Under the pieces are notes generated by a model that was not told where the DNA came from, searched no databases, and saw only the letters and a program-made list of their open reading frames with translations. Source: Theobroma cacao (lineage: Eukaryota; Streptophyta; Magnoliopsida; Malvales; Malvaceae). Taken from it: DNA of 64,000 bases. How positions within the stretch are numbered: the stretch's first letter is position 1; every line of letters starts with the position of its first letter. The DNA lies in contig NC_030851.1 in the NCBI RefSeq assembly GCF_000208745.1, forward strand, positions 610,667 to 674,666, in the 5' to 3' direction. Shown here in pieces: positions 10,776 through 23,594 of the stretch. Both the position numbers and the translations under genes were made by a program.

Positions 10776-13259
10776 TAGGACGGTGGCGTTTTAAGATGTA
10801 GCGTTGAGATTATATACCCTTCTTATTTCACACCATTTCAATGACATCCTTATAATAGTCAAATTAGAAAAAGTACAAAATTTTAAATTTTCAATATAAA
10901 TTAGAAATTTTTAAATGCTCAAATTAAAAATTAGATAGATTTTTTATTGAATTTTGTTTCAAGTATAATTATTAACCAATTACAATGAAAAATTTTAAAA
11001 TTGTTGAAAATATTTTATGATTTATCGATCAACACTTTAATATTTTATCGGAAAAATGATTTTTTATTCACATTAAAATGAAAAAAAAATTATTATAGCT
11101 AATATAGCTAGAGTCTTGAGTTGTGTATTATTCTTTTTGTTACAAAACTTATATTATAATTATTTTTTATTTTATTTATAATCAAATAAGTTTTATAAAT
11201 AATGTTTAATTAATTAACATTAATCAAAATATTATTTATTATTTTATATTCAATCCGACCAATAAAGTTTTATGATTATTCATCTAATAATTAGACTAAT
11301 TTCTTTCTTCAATACCTTCATTTTTTTTGTTGCACAGCCAACATCCTCTCCAGAAGTAGAGCAAAATGAGAAAATTTTAATCTATCAAAATCTTGTATTA
11401 TATAATTATATATGTTAAAAAAAATAAAAATAAACCTAAATCATGTAGATTATAAGGTATTTATATAAAAGATTAATCCTATTAATAGTCTAACTCTAAT
11501 TAATTTAGAATATATTTTTTGGGAATGGCATGCTTAGCTTAAACATTCAGTTAATCATGTTGTAGGATGTTTTATGACTGCCTAAATCAGTCTAAAGGTG
11601 AAATTTCAAATTTGAATCTTTTGTGCCTTAATACTCATAATTAATATTAGTTTTTTGTATGATAAAAGGAGTGTTACATAGTGAACACTGTAGCAACAGA
11701 CCCTTGCGAAGCAAGAGTTCTAATGTTGTTAAAAAAATTTTAATTGGAATTGGTTGTCGAGAAGGGTGATGAGTGGATGGTGGGTGGTCGGGATCGTTCA
11801 TGCTTGGGAAGGATGGAACCTTCACGAGTGCGATCACACCATTTTAGTTAACAATAGTTTAATTATATAATATATATTTCATTGTAATGTTTAAAAAGAA
11901 CTAGTGATTCCAATCAATAAGCGCCCTTATATCAGGCTTTAACAAGATATAAAGACTTAATAGATAAAAATAATTTCATGTTTTGTAAATAATTGATATT
12001 TTTTCGTTATGTATTATTAATTTATTTTATTTATTATTTGACGATACATTATTCGATTCGACAAAGTGATATAATTTGTAAATAAAACGAAAATCATGAC
12101 AATGTTGAACAATAAATATCACACACTGTGACATATAACTAATTAATTATAACATTGTGATACTATATATACATTCTAAATTGTAACTAATCTAAAAATA
12201 GGTTTTAATTTTGACCAACTTTGGGCTTGGGCTTGGGCTTGGGCTTATTCAGATAACAAAAATGTCTACCATGTAGTCAAACTGAGGTTTTGGCTTCCTA
12301 TTACATTAAGATAAAGAAAGGAAAGGTATTAAAGACATTCGAACAATCGAGCTGCAGATAGTTTTCTGAGTTTTAATGACATTCAGAACAAAGCAAGTAG
12401 ATCAACATGAATAATTTCATCATAGTAAAATATGATAAATTTAGTAAAATTTCATAAATATTGACAAAGAGACAGATTGTGAAATAAAAGGATACAAGGA
12501 TTACAACTTCAATTACATTTGTTACAGTATGAAACTTTTTTTAACTCAGGAAAGAAGTTCTCGAATCCAGGAATCTGAAAAAAGAAAAGAACTACAAAAA
12601 AAAAAAAAAAAACTGTTGCTTATATGAAATAGCTAGCTAATGTGCCACTGGCTGCAGAAAGGGTGGAAGCTGTGTGTTTTAATTGCATCCACCGTACCAC
12701 TGATTACTGCAGCTCCAAGAATAGCTTCCACTGAGGGTTCTACAATCTCCCCCCAAAGCTAATCCCCATGGTTGAGAATCATATGTGAAAAATATGGTAC
12801 AGTGGTAGATACGTTCATTCCTAGCTTGGAAAAGATCTAACAGGGGAAGGATATTCGGTTTGTGACCGCTTTCGCTCAAAGAGCCATGAACAGTTAAAAA
12901 CTAAACATTTATTAAGATCCAGGTAAGAAATATTTTTGTAAGCACTCAGCCATGTTGGTTGCTTAACTGCTGAGTATTTGACAACTTGAATTTACATTGT
13001 TTTTGGCCATTGTTATTGAATTGAGTGCCTAACAACATTTTGAACTTCGTGGTAAACTGTGCAACTTAATGGCAAGGCATTCTTCAAATATGATTCGGTT
13101 ACTTTGAGAAATAATAGCCAAATACATGTTAGCTAAATAGTCCTTCTAGAAGAATACATATTCCTTGGAGCATTTGTTGTTAATGTAAATATGTTTTGCT
13201 GATGAGAAATATTGTACTTTACAAAGTTTTATTGATGAGAAATATGGCTGTAGCTTGGA
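10776..13259. other. Long intergenic stretch, AT-rich, no gene recognised
   Basis: Read on both strands without finding a recognisable protein. A minus-strand frame at 12679-12879 (66 codons, Cys/Trp-rich end) has no family resemblance. A GGGCTT hexamer repeated four times lies at 12223-12246 and an A-tract near 12595-12612. A block at about 11397-11505 resembles one just outside the gypsy LTR (15033-15121). Confidence 0.5.
12223..12246. repeat. Hexanucleotide repeat (GGGCTT) x4
   Basis: Four perfect GGGCTT units in tandem. No associated gene. Confidence 0.9.
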
Positions 13260-14449
13260 GTTCCACGGCTTGTTAGTTCTCAACTAGGGTGAATCCCTAA
13301 CAGGTGGTCTTCTATCACCTTTTCCACTTGAGGGTTTGTTTAATCTCGGGAATTTTCCTTATTATTTGAGCTAGAACTACTGGTCCTGGATGGAGGGTTT
13401 TTTCTTTTGTTAAAGTTTTCACTATAATCGATAAGGTGTTCAATTGCTACCATTGCTGTAGTCACATCTTGTACCCTCTATCATTGCAACTCAGTCCTTG
13501 CCCATGGTTTCGCACCTTCAAGGAAATAAAACAGTTTATCTTTTTCAGTCATATCCTTGATATCCAGTATTAAAGTAGAGAAGTTCCTCACGAACTCTCA
13601 CATTGATCCTGTTTAAGACAACTCTCGCAACTTTCGTTGTGCCATATACTCAATATGCTTAAGAAAAAATTATTTCTTTAATTCCTACTTTAGATAAACC
13701 CAAGTGTTGATATGGCACTCACCATTAATGAATTTGGAACACCACCACAACTTTGTGTCCCTAGCAAGTTACATTAAACCATCACCACTTCGTCCTCTTT
13801 CGACTCCATGCGCACAACTCGAAATTATTGTTCCATATCAAAAAGGAAGTTCTCAAACTCCTTAGCATCTTGGACCCCTTCGTATTGCTTGGGTTCTGGC
13901 ACTTTAGCCATTTTCCCTTGATCTTCGAAACTCTCGTTGGCATTACCAGCAGCAATAACCAAAAGATTTACCTGATCTTTCAATTCTTCAATCTCGCCTT
14001 GAAGAGTACTTAATATATCCCTAGTCTCATCATTCACGGTATTAATCATCTCGACAGTTCTCGCTGGATTGTCTCAATTTCATCTATTCGTTAGCGCGAA
14101 ACCATTTGAGCTTTTACTGCGACCACCGTGGCCTTTAGCTCATCAATCCTCTTATGGTCCTCTGGTGCACCTCGCATGGTCACCATTTTCACACTTTAGA
14201 TTAGCACGTTTGGCCCGTACTCTAACAACTTAATATATCCCTAGTCTCATCATTCACGGTATTAATCATCTCGACAGTTCTCGCTGGATTGTCTCAATTT
14301 CATCTATTCGTTAACGCGGAACCATTTGAGCTTTTACTGCGACCACCGTGGCCTTTAGCTCATTAATCCTCTGATGGTCCTCTAGTGCACCTCGCATGGT
14401 CACCATTTTCACACTTTAGATCAGCACGTCTGGCCCGTACTCTAACACC
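13260..14449 (-). pseudogene. Ty3/gypsy-type retrotransposon gag remnant
   Basis: Read on the minus strand from near 14415, frames resemble plant Ty3/gypsy gag: an N-terminal coiled-coil-like part, then a KVPEPKQYEGVQDAKEFENF stretch (about 13860-13925), then a retrotransposon-gag domain with KLWW- and FL-G-type pieces down to about 13300. Several stops and frameshifts break it (for example a TAA soon after the start region), and no protease or polymerase follows. The longest open piece is 14049-13825 (74 codons). It sits just inside the LTR at 14453-15030 in the expected order (LTR, primer site, gag), so it is a truncated, dead copy. Confidence 0.8.
14009..14448. repeat. 220-base tandem duplication at the start of the gag remnant
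   Basis: Bases 14009-14228 are repeated at 14229-14448 with only a few substitutions (for example gttagcgcga against gttaacgcgg). Each unit contains the presumed gag start and first codons. The near identity shows the duplication is much younger than, or was homogenised after, the damage to the rest of gag. Confidence 0.95.
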
Positions 14450-14450
14450 A
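14440..14450 (-). other. Degraded primer-binding site of the gypsy remnant
   Basis: On the minus strand, directly inside the LTR, the sequence TGGTGTTAGAG matches the usual initiator-Met tRNA primer site TGGTATCAGAG at 9 of 11 positions. Position and orientation support a 5' LTR on the higher-coordinate side. Confidence 0.6.
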
Positions 14451-14452
14451 AC

Positions 14453-15030
14453 TATCACGGACTACACTCATTTGTCTAAGTATGTGACAGTCCATGCAAC
14501 ACTCGAGTGGACGCTTCCATGCAAGTTAGCTAATACTCGATTTTATCTGTTTCAACAATAATAATAGCAATAAATCATATTAAGAAAACTCACATCAAAA
14601 TTAAAAGGCATACCGAATTCTAAATTTGCAGCCACTTAGTCATAAGAAAGAAAAATATTTTATTAATATAAAATTAATTATAAAAGGACTGAGACAAGCC
14701 ATCGTCGGGCCATAGGGGCAGCTTTAAATGGATCGCTACAAGCATACCTTTACTAGTGAGGTAACCCAACAATCCGTCGACTACTCACCCCCTATAAAAA
14801 GTTTACGAGATTTTATAAATATTTTACTAGTAGCCATTATAATACTTGAAATGATGACGTTCATTTCCTAAAGAGTCTTTTCCCATAAAGACTTAACAAG
14901 TATTTATAGAGGTGTCACCACGAGACATTACATTGTTTGAAATAGGGATATTTCCCTTAAAGGTACAAAAGACTCAATCTCATAGACTACTATACCCTAT
15001 TATAGTCCAGTACAAGGTTGGCTCGTGACA
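14453..15030 (-). mobile_element. LTR (5') of the Ty3/gypsy remnant
   Basis: About 578 bases. On the minus strand it begins TGTCACG (at 15030) and ends CGTGATA (at 14453), an inverted pair with one transition from a perfect TG...CA end. It is followed by a primer-site-like sequence and gag. No partner LTR is in the window, so no target-site duplication or age can be derived here. Confidence 0.7.
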
Positions 15031-18000
15031 TCTTATATAATTGTATATGTTAAAGAAAACCAATAAGGTGTATATATATATATATATATAAGATTAATTC
15101 TATTAATAGTCTAATTCTAATGAAATAATACTACATTGTATTATGTATTATAATTCAACGTCCTTTTTCTAACTTCTTAACTCTAATATAACGTGATCAA
15201 CTTAAATTAAATCTCTTTTCCTTTTTCATTTTTTTATCAGGAAGGGGTTTTAACCTTGAGCTTGGAATTTCTAACTTTTAGGTTATTAATCATTGACTTA
15301 AGTACTATCTTTCTCTTAGTCATATTTATAACTTAATTACCTAATTACAAAAGCCGAAACACCCTCTTTCTTTCTTTCCTTTTCTTTAATTTTTAGTCTC
15401 ATTTTTCTATAAGATCATCAGTGTTACGTTTTCTTGATGTGAGTAAAGTGTAAAGCTCAAATTGGGAAGCCATTAATTAGGTTTGGTAGTATAGTATACT
15501 AGACAAATTGCCATCTTTGTGTACCAATGTGGTTCTAGTTAAACAATGGGCAATGGCTTAATTGGTGGGCCTTGTAGAACATATTTGGGGTTTAGGGTTA
15601 TTACTCATATAAGCTTTTAATTAGGGTCAATATATAGTTGATTTGATTGGAGTTTAAGATCAAAATATTGACTAAAATTGATGATTCTAATTCATGTTGC
15701 TTGAAATTCTTGGAAACAGCGAACATAGATATGATGAAATGATAAATGTAGGGTCAAATTGGTGGAAATTGATTGAAAATCTATTTAATTTAGGGTTTCA
15801 ATACTATAATTAAGAAAGAGTGGTGCATGGCTGCATTTGGCAAGAGTAGAGCATCATGATCGATGCTGTTGTTTTGCGAACACTGTAACATTGAAGCTTG
15901 AGAAGTAAGAGATCAACATCCCTTAAGTAAAATATCCATTAAAATCAATTTGACATAATTTGAAAATATAAAGAAATATCAATAAGTAGACAGTTTTTTA
16001 TCATAATAATTGGTCTAGGAATTATCAATGTTTTTAGATTACATAAATTTATGACCACATTACATGTCTGAATAGAGTTACTAGACTCATAAAATCCAAT
16101 GAGCCCATCCTAGCTAAATATTAATTAAATTACTAAAAATGACCCTGCACAACAAAACTTGAATAAATACTTCACATGTGTAAATTACTGTCAAATGGGT
16201 AAACATATCAAGCCTTTATGTTAAAGTAATTAGAATGATTTTTTCCTTTTGATTCTTAATTTTCACATGTGTAAATTGCAATTGGAGTACATTTTGCTTT
16301 ACGTTTATGTTATATACACATAAGTTAAGGAGTAGCGACTTTGGTCTTTATTGAGTTGGAAAACCAACTAATTTCATTGAAGGTTAAAATTTGTAAAACA
16401 GAATAGTTACTATTTGTTATTGGGCTTCCTTGGCTTAATGAGGTTTCTTGCTGTAGTGAAATACTTCCCTATATATAATGATAGTATCTTATTCGATAAT
16501 TTAGCCAAAATTTATAATTTAGGCAGTACTGTTTTGACCAAAAAACAATTATGCACTAACGAAAAGATAAAAAAGGAGAAAAAAAAACCTTTCTTTTTTA
16601 ACACATATGTTAAGAGAAGAATATTCTAGAACAAATGGAGAGAGAAAGATAAATAAAGCCTCACCATATTTCATAAATATCAAAATGCTTGTAATACCAA
16701 TAAAAAATTTACTATAACAAGACAAAAACACCCGTATATATTATAAAATACCTAATAACTGATAAAAATATACTTATTGCCATAACCAAAATAAATTTAA
16801 CAAACTCAACCCAAAATCCCAAACACAATCTTCATGGGGCTTCCTTAGTGCACCAAGTGTCGAACAACCAACCAAATTAAATGTCGAAACCTTAGTGCAC
16901 CAAGTGTTCAACAACCAACCAAGTTAAATGTCAAAATTATGAAACCCTCTTAAGACTTTCTTTTATATATAGTTATAAATTTCATTTGTCTCTTCTTTAT
17001 TCCTCAACAAAAAAAAATAATATATGTATTATGTTCTAATTAGATATTATAATTTAACTAATTATATTGTGTTATAACTCAAAGTATTTCCTTTACACCC
17101 TCACTCTAAAATTTCGTAATCAATCCAATCACTATCATCTTAAATTAAATTTTTTATTTCTTTCTTTTTTATTTTTGGTTTGATGAGTTTGAGTTTCCAA
17201 AAATTATATATCTGATGCGTGCAGAAGGCTTTGTTGATAATTTAAATGATAACACCTTGGAAGAATAAAGAACAGATTTAGACATTTCTATGTTTTTATT
17301 GAAACCATTTGATTCTAGTGATTAGGTGACAAGGACTATAATTGTCTATTTACGACTTTATGGAGTTATCCTTCAGATATGCAGAGAGACATTATAATAT
17401 ATTTCTTAAATGATAAAAAAAAATAAGACTGCTTGAATGTAAAATCTTTTTGGTTCATTCCTTGCTTATGATGTTATATTTTGGATTGTCTCTGAGATAA
17501 ACAAACTGCTCAATAAAAGGATTAGTAAAAGGAACAATAATAAGAACTTAGAAAAACTTTTCATGAGATATTCTATTCTTATCACACTGTTCCTAAGATC
17601 ATGACCATATGAGACTGATTTCACTTCAGTTCCTAAGATTATTCATCCTTGCCTCGAACTTATATACTAGATAATAATTATAACTTATGAGCACACATGC
17701 TTTACAGTTATACAAAGTTGTAGGAATCAAAACTTATCAGAACGTTAATAATAAATCTAAAATCCAGGCTCTCAGTTCCTATGTCCAGAAGTTAGCATAC
17801 AGTTCTCAATAATTGGGATCTTAAAACAGAGAATACCTTAAATAATGGAGCAATATGTAGAAGCCATACACTAGCAACCACAGTGCTACGTCTTTTATCA
17901 TACCTTAATTATAAAGTTCCAGAGGGCTTTTACAAGTGTAAAAGAGAGAGACAAAAGGAAATTGTTTGATATAGTGCAACCCCAAATGCCTTAAATAAAC

Positions 18001-18780
18001 AACATTTGATTAATGGGATGGATTTATATTAGTATATCTAAAAAAGAATTAGTTTACCTCTAGATTTGGTGACAAGTTCAAGCCACTAGCATTGAGGCTG
18101 CGCACTCTATGGCCCCTAAGATCCAATCTCTAATAATGCAATGGGGAAACAAAACAACTGTATCTAATAGAAGCTTAACCAAAAGAAATATGACACTTTG
18201 GTGAATTGTTATCTAAACAGGCATAAGAGAATATATATATATAATATGTACGCATGTGTGTGTAGGTAAATTTACAAACACAACCAACAAAAATTACGAC
18301 TTCAATAACAGCATAAATGACTAGCAAATATCAACTTGGGGAAAATGGGTTAATCAGCTCATCTTGCGCATGTGTAAGCTATAGCTTTAATTTAGGTTTG
18401 CTCGAGATGTGGGTTTTATTGCCACTGAAGGCAATGAACTTTTGAGTTCTGGTAGAGACCACCTAACTAACTTAGTAGCTAAAGGAGTGGTGGGTTTCTT
18501 GCCTGCACTAATATTAGCATTATTTTGTTGTCTTGTACTAGAATGAAATTTGATGATCACAATGAAATAGATATAGTTGATTTGGCAAAACCTGAACTTA
18601 ATTCAAATCCATTTCTAGTTTCTCTTTTTGGTTAAATTAGTCAATGTCGAGACTTTCAACTTTGTTGTTTCACTAGATTTCCCAAATTTCCTAAACTTTA
18701 TCACACTTTGTACTGGACTTGCGACAAACTAGTTCCCCAAAATTAAGGGCTCTTCCATTGGATCTTCACCAGGTTATGCT
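15031..18780. other. Long intergenic stretch, AT-rich, no gene recognised
   Basis: No confident coding sequence on either strand. It holds a TA microsatellite (about 15069-15091), a 47-base tandem repeat (16843-16936) and a TA/TG tract near 18233-18264. A frame near 18421-18540 loosely recalls the end of a LINE RNase H domain, but too weakly to call. Confidence 0.5.
16843..16936. repeat. 47-base direct repeat, two copies
   Basis: Two adjacent copies beginning ccttagtgcaccaagtgt differ at a handful of positions (tcgaac/ttcaac, aaatt/aagtt, tcgaaa/tcaaaa). No coding context. Confidence 0.9.
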
Positions 18781-20519
18781 TGTTGGTATATGTCCTTAAG
18801 CCAATTATATTGGTTAAGGAATATATATTATAATTTAATGCATACTTAATCCCATAACTATATGTGAAAGAGGCTTTTCTTCATGTTAGTGCAATAATAA
18901 AAAGTTATTAAGTATTAATTAGATGAAGCCTATGGAACATAAATGCCTTACAAGAGAATTGTAAAGTTATTATAACTATGAGATCACCATGCATTAAAGC
19001 CATGTTCTTAAAATTTTTTCTGGTCATTGTATTGTCAAGACAGGACATTGATAATGCTTAAGGATTGGTACATGTTAAGCCTCTTTACTTGGGAAATAAG
19101 TAATCAATCTCATAGATTGAAGTATATGGGATACTTTAGGGTAACGTATAGGTACTTGTTAAAGAACAAGTTCACTGAACATGACCCGCTATAAGAACTC
19201 CATTTGGTATTTCACTCAAGCGTCTATGGAATATGTTTTCATGTGATAATCGTGTAACTAGTCCTTGGACTTGAGACACCAAGTCATATTGTATGAAAAA
19301 TAGTATACTTTGATTTCACTTCTACGGGTTTGAAGGCGACTAAACGCCTAAACATAATGTTTTTGGGTATACCATAAAGCATGTGAAGGTGAATGAGTGG
19401 TTAAGAAAGGATTCATCACCCCAAGTGATATTAGGGGATGTATATCACTTGTTCTCAATTCTTGATTAACTAGTATAAAGTCTTTGGCCAAAGCATGATG
19501 AATTTGAGCAAAGTTACTTTCCTAAATTCATAAGGTTAGTCATAAATTATGATAACTAATATGAAATGTCATAAGTAGACATTGAGTCATGCTTTATGAC
19601 ATATTCGAGATATTTGATGAGAAGACTGTATTACACAAAAGGGCTTATCACTGAAAGGCTTTTTCAAATTCTTTAATTGACTTTTTAATATTTTGGTGGT
19701 TATGATGTATTGCTAGATGCCGCTCATGATCTATAAATATAAATCAATGATCAAATTGAATTTGATTAGGATTTATATTTATTGCGACCATGTTAGAAGC
19801 CTAATGAGTCACACACATTAAGTGACATGATTGAGATTAAATAAAAATAATTAATTAAATTTAATTTAATTGAAACAGACCAACATAAAATGAAAAAATC
19901 AATCAAGTTCATAAGGACTTAATTGAATAAAAATACAATTGTTGTATTTAAGGTTACAACTTAGTTTAGCTATATGAATATGTTATGTTAGCTAACTAAA
20001 ACTCTAAGCCTTCAGCCACTTCTTAGCTATTTCATAAAAATATTAAAAAAATAGTTTTCTTCATCTGATAGAAATAAGATTTGACAAAAAATTTTGGTCT
20101 TTTTATTTTAGAAACAGAATTTGCTAACTCAAGTAAACTCCTACATTTAAAAAGGTCTTATTTGGTCACTATATGGATTACTGTTAAAGGCTAAACATTT
20201 AGGTGGTCAGAGATTTGATAAATCCTAAAGGTGAAAAAGCAAATATTTTGACTACAGCATTTTAAATTGTCTTATTTTCTTTTTAAGTTACTTGCTTCAT
20301 CACAAGCGTTTTTGGATTTAATTGACTCTTAGTTATGATATCTATGGTAAGGTGTGTAACTTTTAAACTTATGAATGTTCATAATTAATTTAAAAATTAC
20401 ATGAAAAACACAAACATTGATATTGTAGGATTCAACTATTTTCCTAATTAAATGCTAATTTATTTTTCGTTGCGTTATATTATTAATTTCATATTTGAGT
20501 ACGAGGTCGAATCCCAACA
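18781..20519 (+). mobile_element. Long LTR of a second retrotransposon
   Basis: Starts TGTTGG at 18781 and ends CCAACA at 20519, a perfect 6-base inverted pair of TG...CA type, and is followed after one base by a perfect tRNA-Met primer-binding site (20521). Length 1739 bases, long for an LTR. No matching second LTR lies in the window. Superfamily cannot be assigned without pol. Confidence 0.75.
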
Positions 20520-20520
20520 G

Positions 20521-20532
20521 TGGTATCAGAGC
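20521..20532 (+). other. Primer-binding site (initiator Met tRNA)
   Basis: TGGTATCAGAGC, the standard plant LTR-retrotransposon primer site, one base after the LTR end. Confidence 0.85.
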
Positions 20533-21900
20533 CTTTGTTTTATATTTTTCATGTAATTTGCATGCTTGATTCTTGGTGATAATCAATAGAATTGATTTTT
20601 TTGTTGATATATATCGATTTTGAATACTTTCTTTAAATTTTGATTTTTTGTTTTAATTCAAATATGGACAATATGTGTTTAATCCACTAAAACATATTTT
20701 AAAAGGTTTAAAATCCTGTTTAAGTGAAAAATTAATGAATGGATTAAAAGGCATGCAAAGCCAATTTAAAGCTAAATAGTTTTGAGGTGTTTTGGAAACT
20801 AATGTGTTGTTATTTTTGCTACCGTTGGGCAAGCATTATGAGTAGTTTTTAATTGTTAAAAATTAGTTGTATCAAATTCAATTACTACATGTTTCAGCCA
20901 TACTTGATTTAGTACGAAAAAGAATCATAAAATCATGTTTTCGAGTTTCAAAACAACAAAGATTCAATGCAAAAAATTTTGGGCAGCTATGATCAGTTTT
21001 GGTGGCTTAATTCTCCATAAATTTTGTGTTTAGTTATTAAACACACTTACTCAAAATTTTCAGCAGCTTTTTCATGAGTTTGACTAATGATTTATGGAGT
21101 TTTAAGAGTATTTAAATGCTATGTATTTTAATTTTGGACTATTCATAAAGAATAGGAAATTGTTTACTACTTTAAAAGTAATTCTTAAAATTAAAGATAG
21201 AATTTTAATTTTTGGTGATTCATAAATAATAGGAATTTGTTTCATAGTTTAAAAGAAATTCTTAAAATTAAGGATAACATTTTAATTTAAAAAATTCATA
21301 GGAAATAGTTTCCTACTTTAAAAGAAATTTCTAAAGTTATGTGATAGCATTAAACTTTTCTTAAAATTTTGGTTTGACTAGAAGTTTTCAAAATTTGTTA
21401 AGTCACCATTTAGGTAACTTGAATAAGATACAATTTAGGAAACTAATCCATGATCTAAATGTTAGAAATTAAAATATTGTTGTAAAAATGTTTTAGGAAG
21501 TTTACCTAAAATAAAGAGTTTTTCAAAATTAAAAGGAGTTTTAATTATGGAAAGAATTAAAATGGAAAGTCTTAAAATGAAAAGTGTTATTTTAATGAAT
21601 TTCTATTTAAGTAAAAGGAGTAAAAATGTTTACTTTAAGTGTTTTGAAAATGGGAATTCTTAAACACTAAATTAAAATAAAAAAATACAAAATAATTTGA
21701 GTTTAGCACTTTAAGTGAATTAATTGATACTTTTCTCAAATAACACACAAAATCACCAAATGCCATTGAGCTTGCATTTATTTCTATACTATTGATTGTG
21801 ATTATAAAACATGAGAATGAGTATAAACTTAGACCTTAGAAGATTAGGTCATGAATGGTTAAATTTATTTCTCATTATATTTATTTTAAAATAGGATCTG
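20533..21900 (+). mobile_element. Non-coding internal region of the second LTR element (right limit unclear)
   Basis: Sequence after the primer site shows no gag or pol in any frame. This, with the very long LTR, resembles a non-autonomous LARD-type element or a heavily decayed copy. About 21135-21365 contains three imperfect direct repeats of about 85 bases (recurring attcata, ataggaaattgttt-like and aaaagaaattcttaaa blocks). The right end was not found; the limit given is approximate. Confidence 0.45.
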
Positions 21901-22799
21901 CGCACCCTACATTATCTCTATTTTCTCTAGATTATAAAATTTTTTTTCTCACCTAGCTCCCTTCAAATATAGCTCGAGACTTCTTGATTATAGAATGTAA
22001 TTAATTAAATCAAAGTGTAAATCTAGGGTTAGATAATAACATTTTTGTAACTTGAAGATAGAGATACAAAGACACCATAGAGATTCAAGGAGATTACAAA
22101 TAAAGCTTGAAGACTATGTTTAAAAATCCTCTAGGAATTTGACCAACTAACCCTAATAGAACAAATTTATAGTAAATTAAATCTCTTTCTTTTTTTATTT
22201 GTTTATTTTGTCCTCTCATTCTTGTATAATTGAATTACTTAACAACAAAATCCATTTTCTAGAACGCCAAAAAACACTTTCTTTCTCACGTGTAGATTTC
22301 TTCCCCTTAATTTGATTTTTAAAGTCAGGGCCAATGTACCTGATTCCATGTTGACATAATCATGTGTTTTGTACATGATAATCATGTCCAGGATTCAAAA
22401 CGTAAGCTTAGCTAATTAGGATGTTGGGTTAGACTACTGAAACATAAACAAATTTTTTATAAATATTTTTTAAATTATCATACATTAAATTAATCGTGTT
22501 GTATTCATATTTATTTATTTATTTATTAATACTCTAATATCATAGATGATAAGGTTACGACATGAATTCAAAACTATAAACTCAACCACTTATTTTCTGA
22601 ATTTATGAAAGAAAATAAAAATTAAATGCGAAACTGATGCTTAACTCCAATGGTTGAAACAATTGGCCACAAAAGAGGGGAAAATGAAAGAGAATTGTAG
22701 AAAAATGACATCTTTTAAATCTTAACTATTTTAACTGTAGCAGTTCCAGCTCAGCATATACGCAAAACCATCAATCTTTAAGAAAAGGAAAAACTGCAA
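21901..22799. other. Intergenic, AT-rich; upstream region of PSAK
   Basis: No gene or clear repeat. The PSAK promoter should begin in the right part of this stretch. Confidence 0.5.
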
Positions 22800-22807
22800 C
22801 CTTATCC
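22800..22807 (-). promoter_or_regulatory. Possible I-box upstream of PSAK
   Basis: The minus strand reads GGATAAGG, containing the GATAAG core found in many light-regulated photosynthesis gene promoters, about 230 bases before the PSAK start codon. The motif is short, so chance is possible. Confidence 0.35.
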
Positions 22808-23036
22808 AAGTGAGAAGGAACCCAATGGAGCACTGCCAAGTCATCGACAAGTATCAAAGTGTATCCAATTCTGGCTTTCTAAAGCCACAAATTGCTCATG
22901 TGGCTCCAAGGGTCTGCTAGGTTTATGTTCTCTTTTAAACCCAAAGTGAAAAGAAAAAATCATCGAAGTGTCAAACTAGAAACAGAGGGAGAGAAACTGC
23001 TTTTGATTATCATTTCTTCTGCTTTGAGATTAGCAA

Positions 23037-23594
23037 ATGGCAGCCACTGCAATGACCACTCTCCCTCAGTTCAGTGGGCTAAGACCCAGAATTTCTGCAG
23101 CTCCAGTTAGGAGCCTGGTTAGTGATTCTTTCAACTTGGTCTTTCTGGTTTTGTAGGTTTAGTATGAACTTTCAGTTCATAAGTCTTGCTAGTTTAATTG
23201 TGTGGAAAACGCAGGCAGCGGTTCAGCCAATGAGGCGCAAGGGGAAGGGAGCTTTGGGTGCTCGCTGTGGTTACATTGGTTCTCCCACAAATTTGGTGAG
23301 GATTTCATTGATTGTTTTCAGATCTTTTTAGTTCTTGATTGACTGATATTTGGGGTGTTGGGACAGATAATGGTGACAACAACAAGCCTTATGCTCTTTG
23401 CTGGGAGATTTGGGTTGGCTCCCTCAGCAAACAGGAAGGCCACTGCTGGGCTGAAGCTCGAAGCAAGGGACTCCGGGTTGCAGACTGGTGACCCTGCTGG
23501 TTTTACTCTCGCAGACACCTTGGCTTGTGGCTCTGTTGGCCACATTATTGGTGTTGGGATTGTTCTAGGCCTTAAGAACATTGGTGCTCTGTAA
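23037..23594 (+). CDS. PSAK: Photosystem I reaction centre subunit PsaK (chloroplast precursor)
   Basis: Three exons (23037-23117, 23215-23295, 23367-23594) with GT-AG introns in phase 0 give 129 residues. The N-terminus ([17 protein letters not shown]...) is a Ser/Ala/Arg-rich chloroplast transit peptide; the mature protein probably starts near residue 45-50. Two hydrophobic segments (about [19 protein letters not shown] and, near the end, [18 protein letters not shown]) are the two membrane helices of PsaK. The family signature [12 protein letters not shown] and [15 protein letters not shown] loop (here [11 protein letters not shown]) are present. PsaK sits at the edge of PSI in the thylakoid and helps bind light-harvesting complex I. 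Complete, with no damage seen. Confidence 0.97.

Noticed and set aside
12679..12879. Minus-strand frame of 66 codons with a Cys/Trp-rich end
   Set aside because: No resemblance to a known family and no supporting exons nearby; likely chance.
18421..18545. Frame recalling the end of a LINE RNase H domain (NLVAKG-like)
   Set aside because: Only a few positions fit and no reverse transcriptase is nearby.
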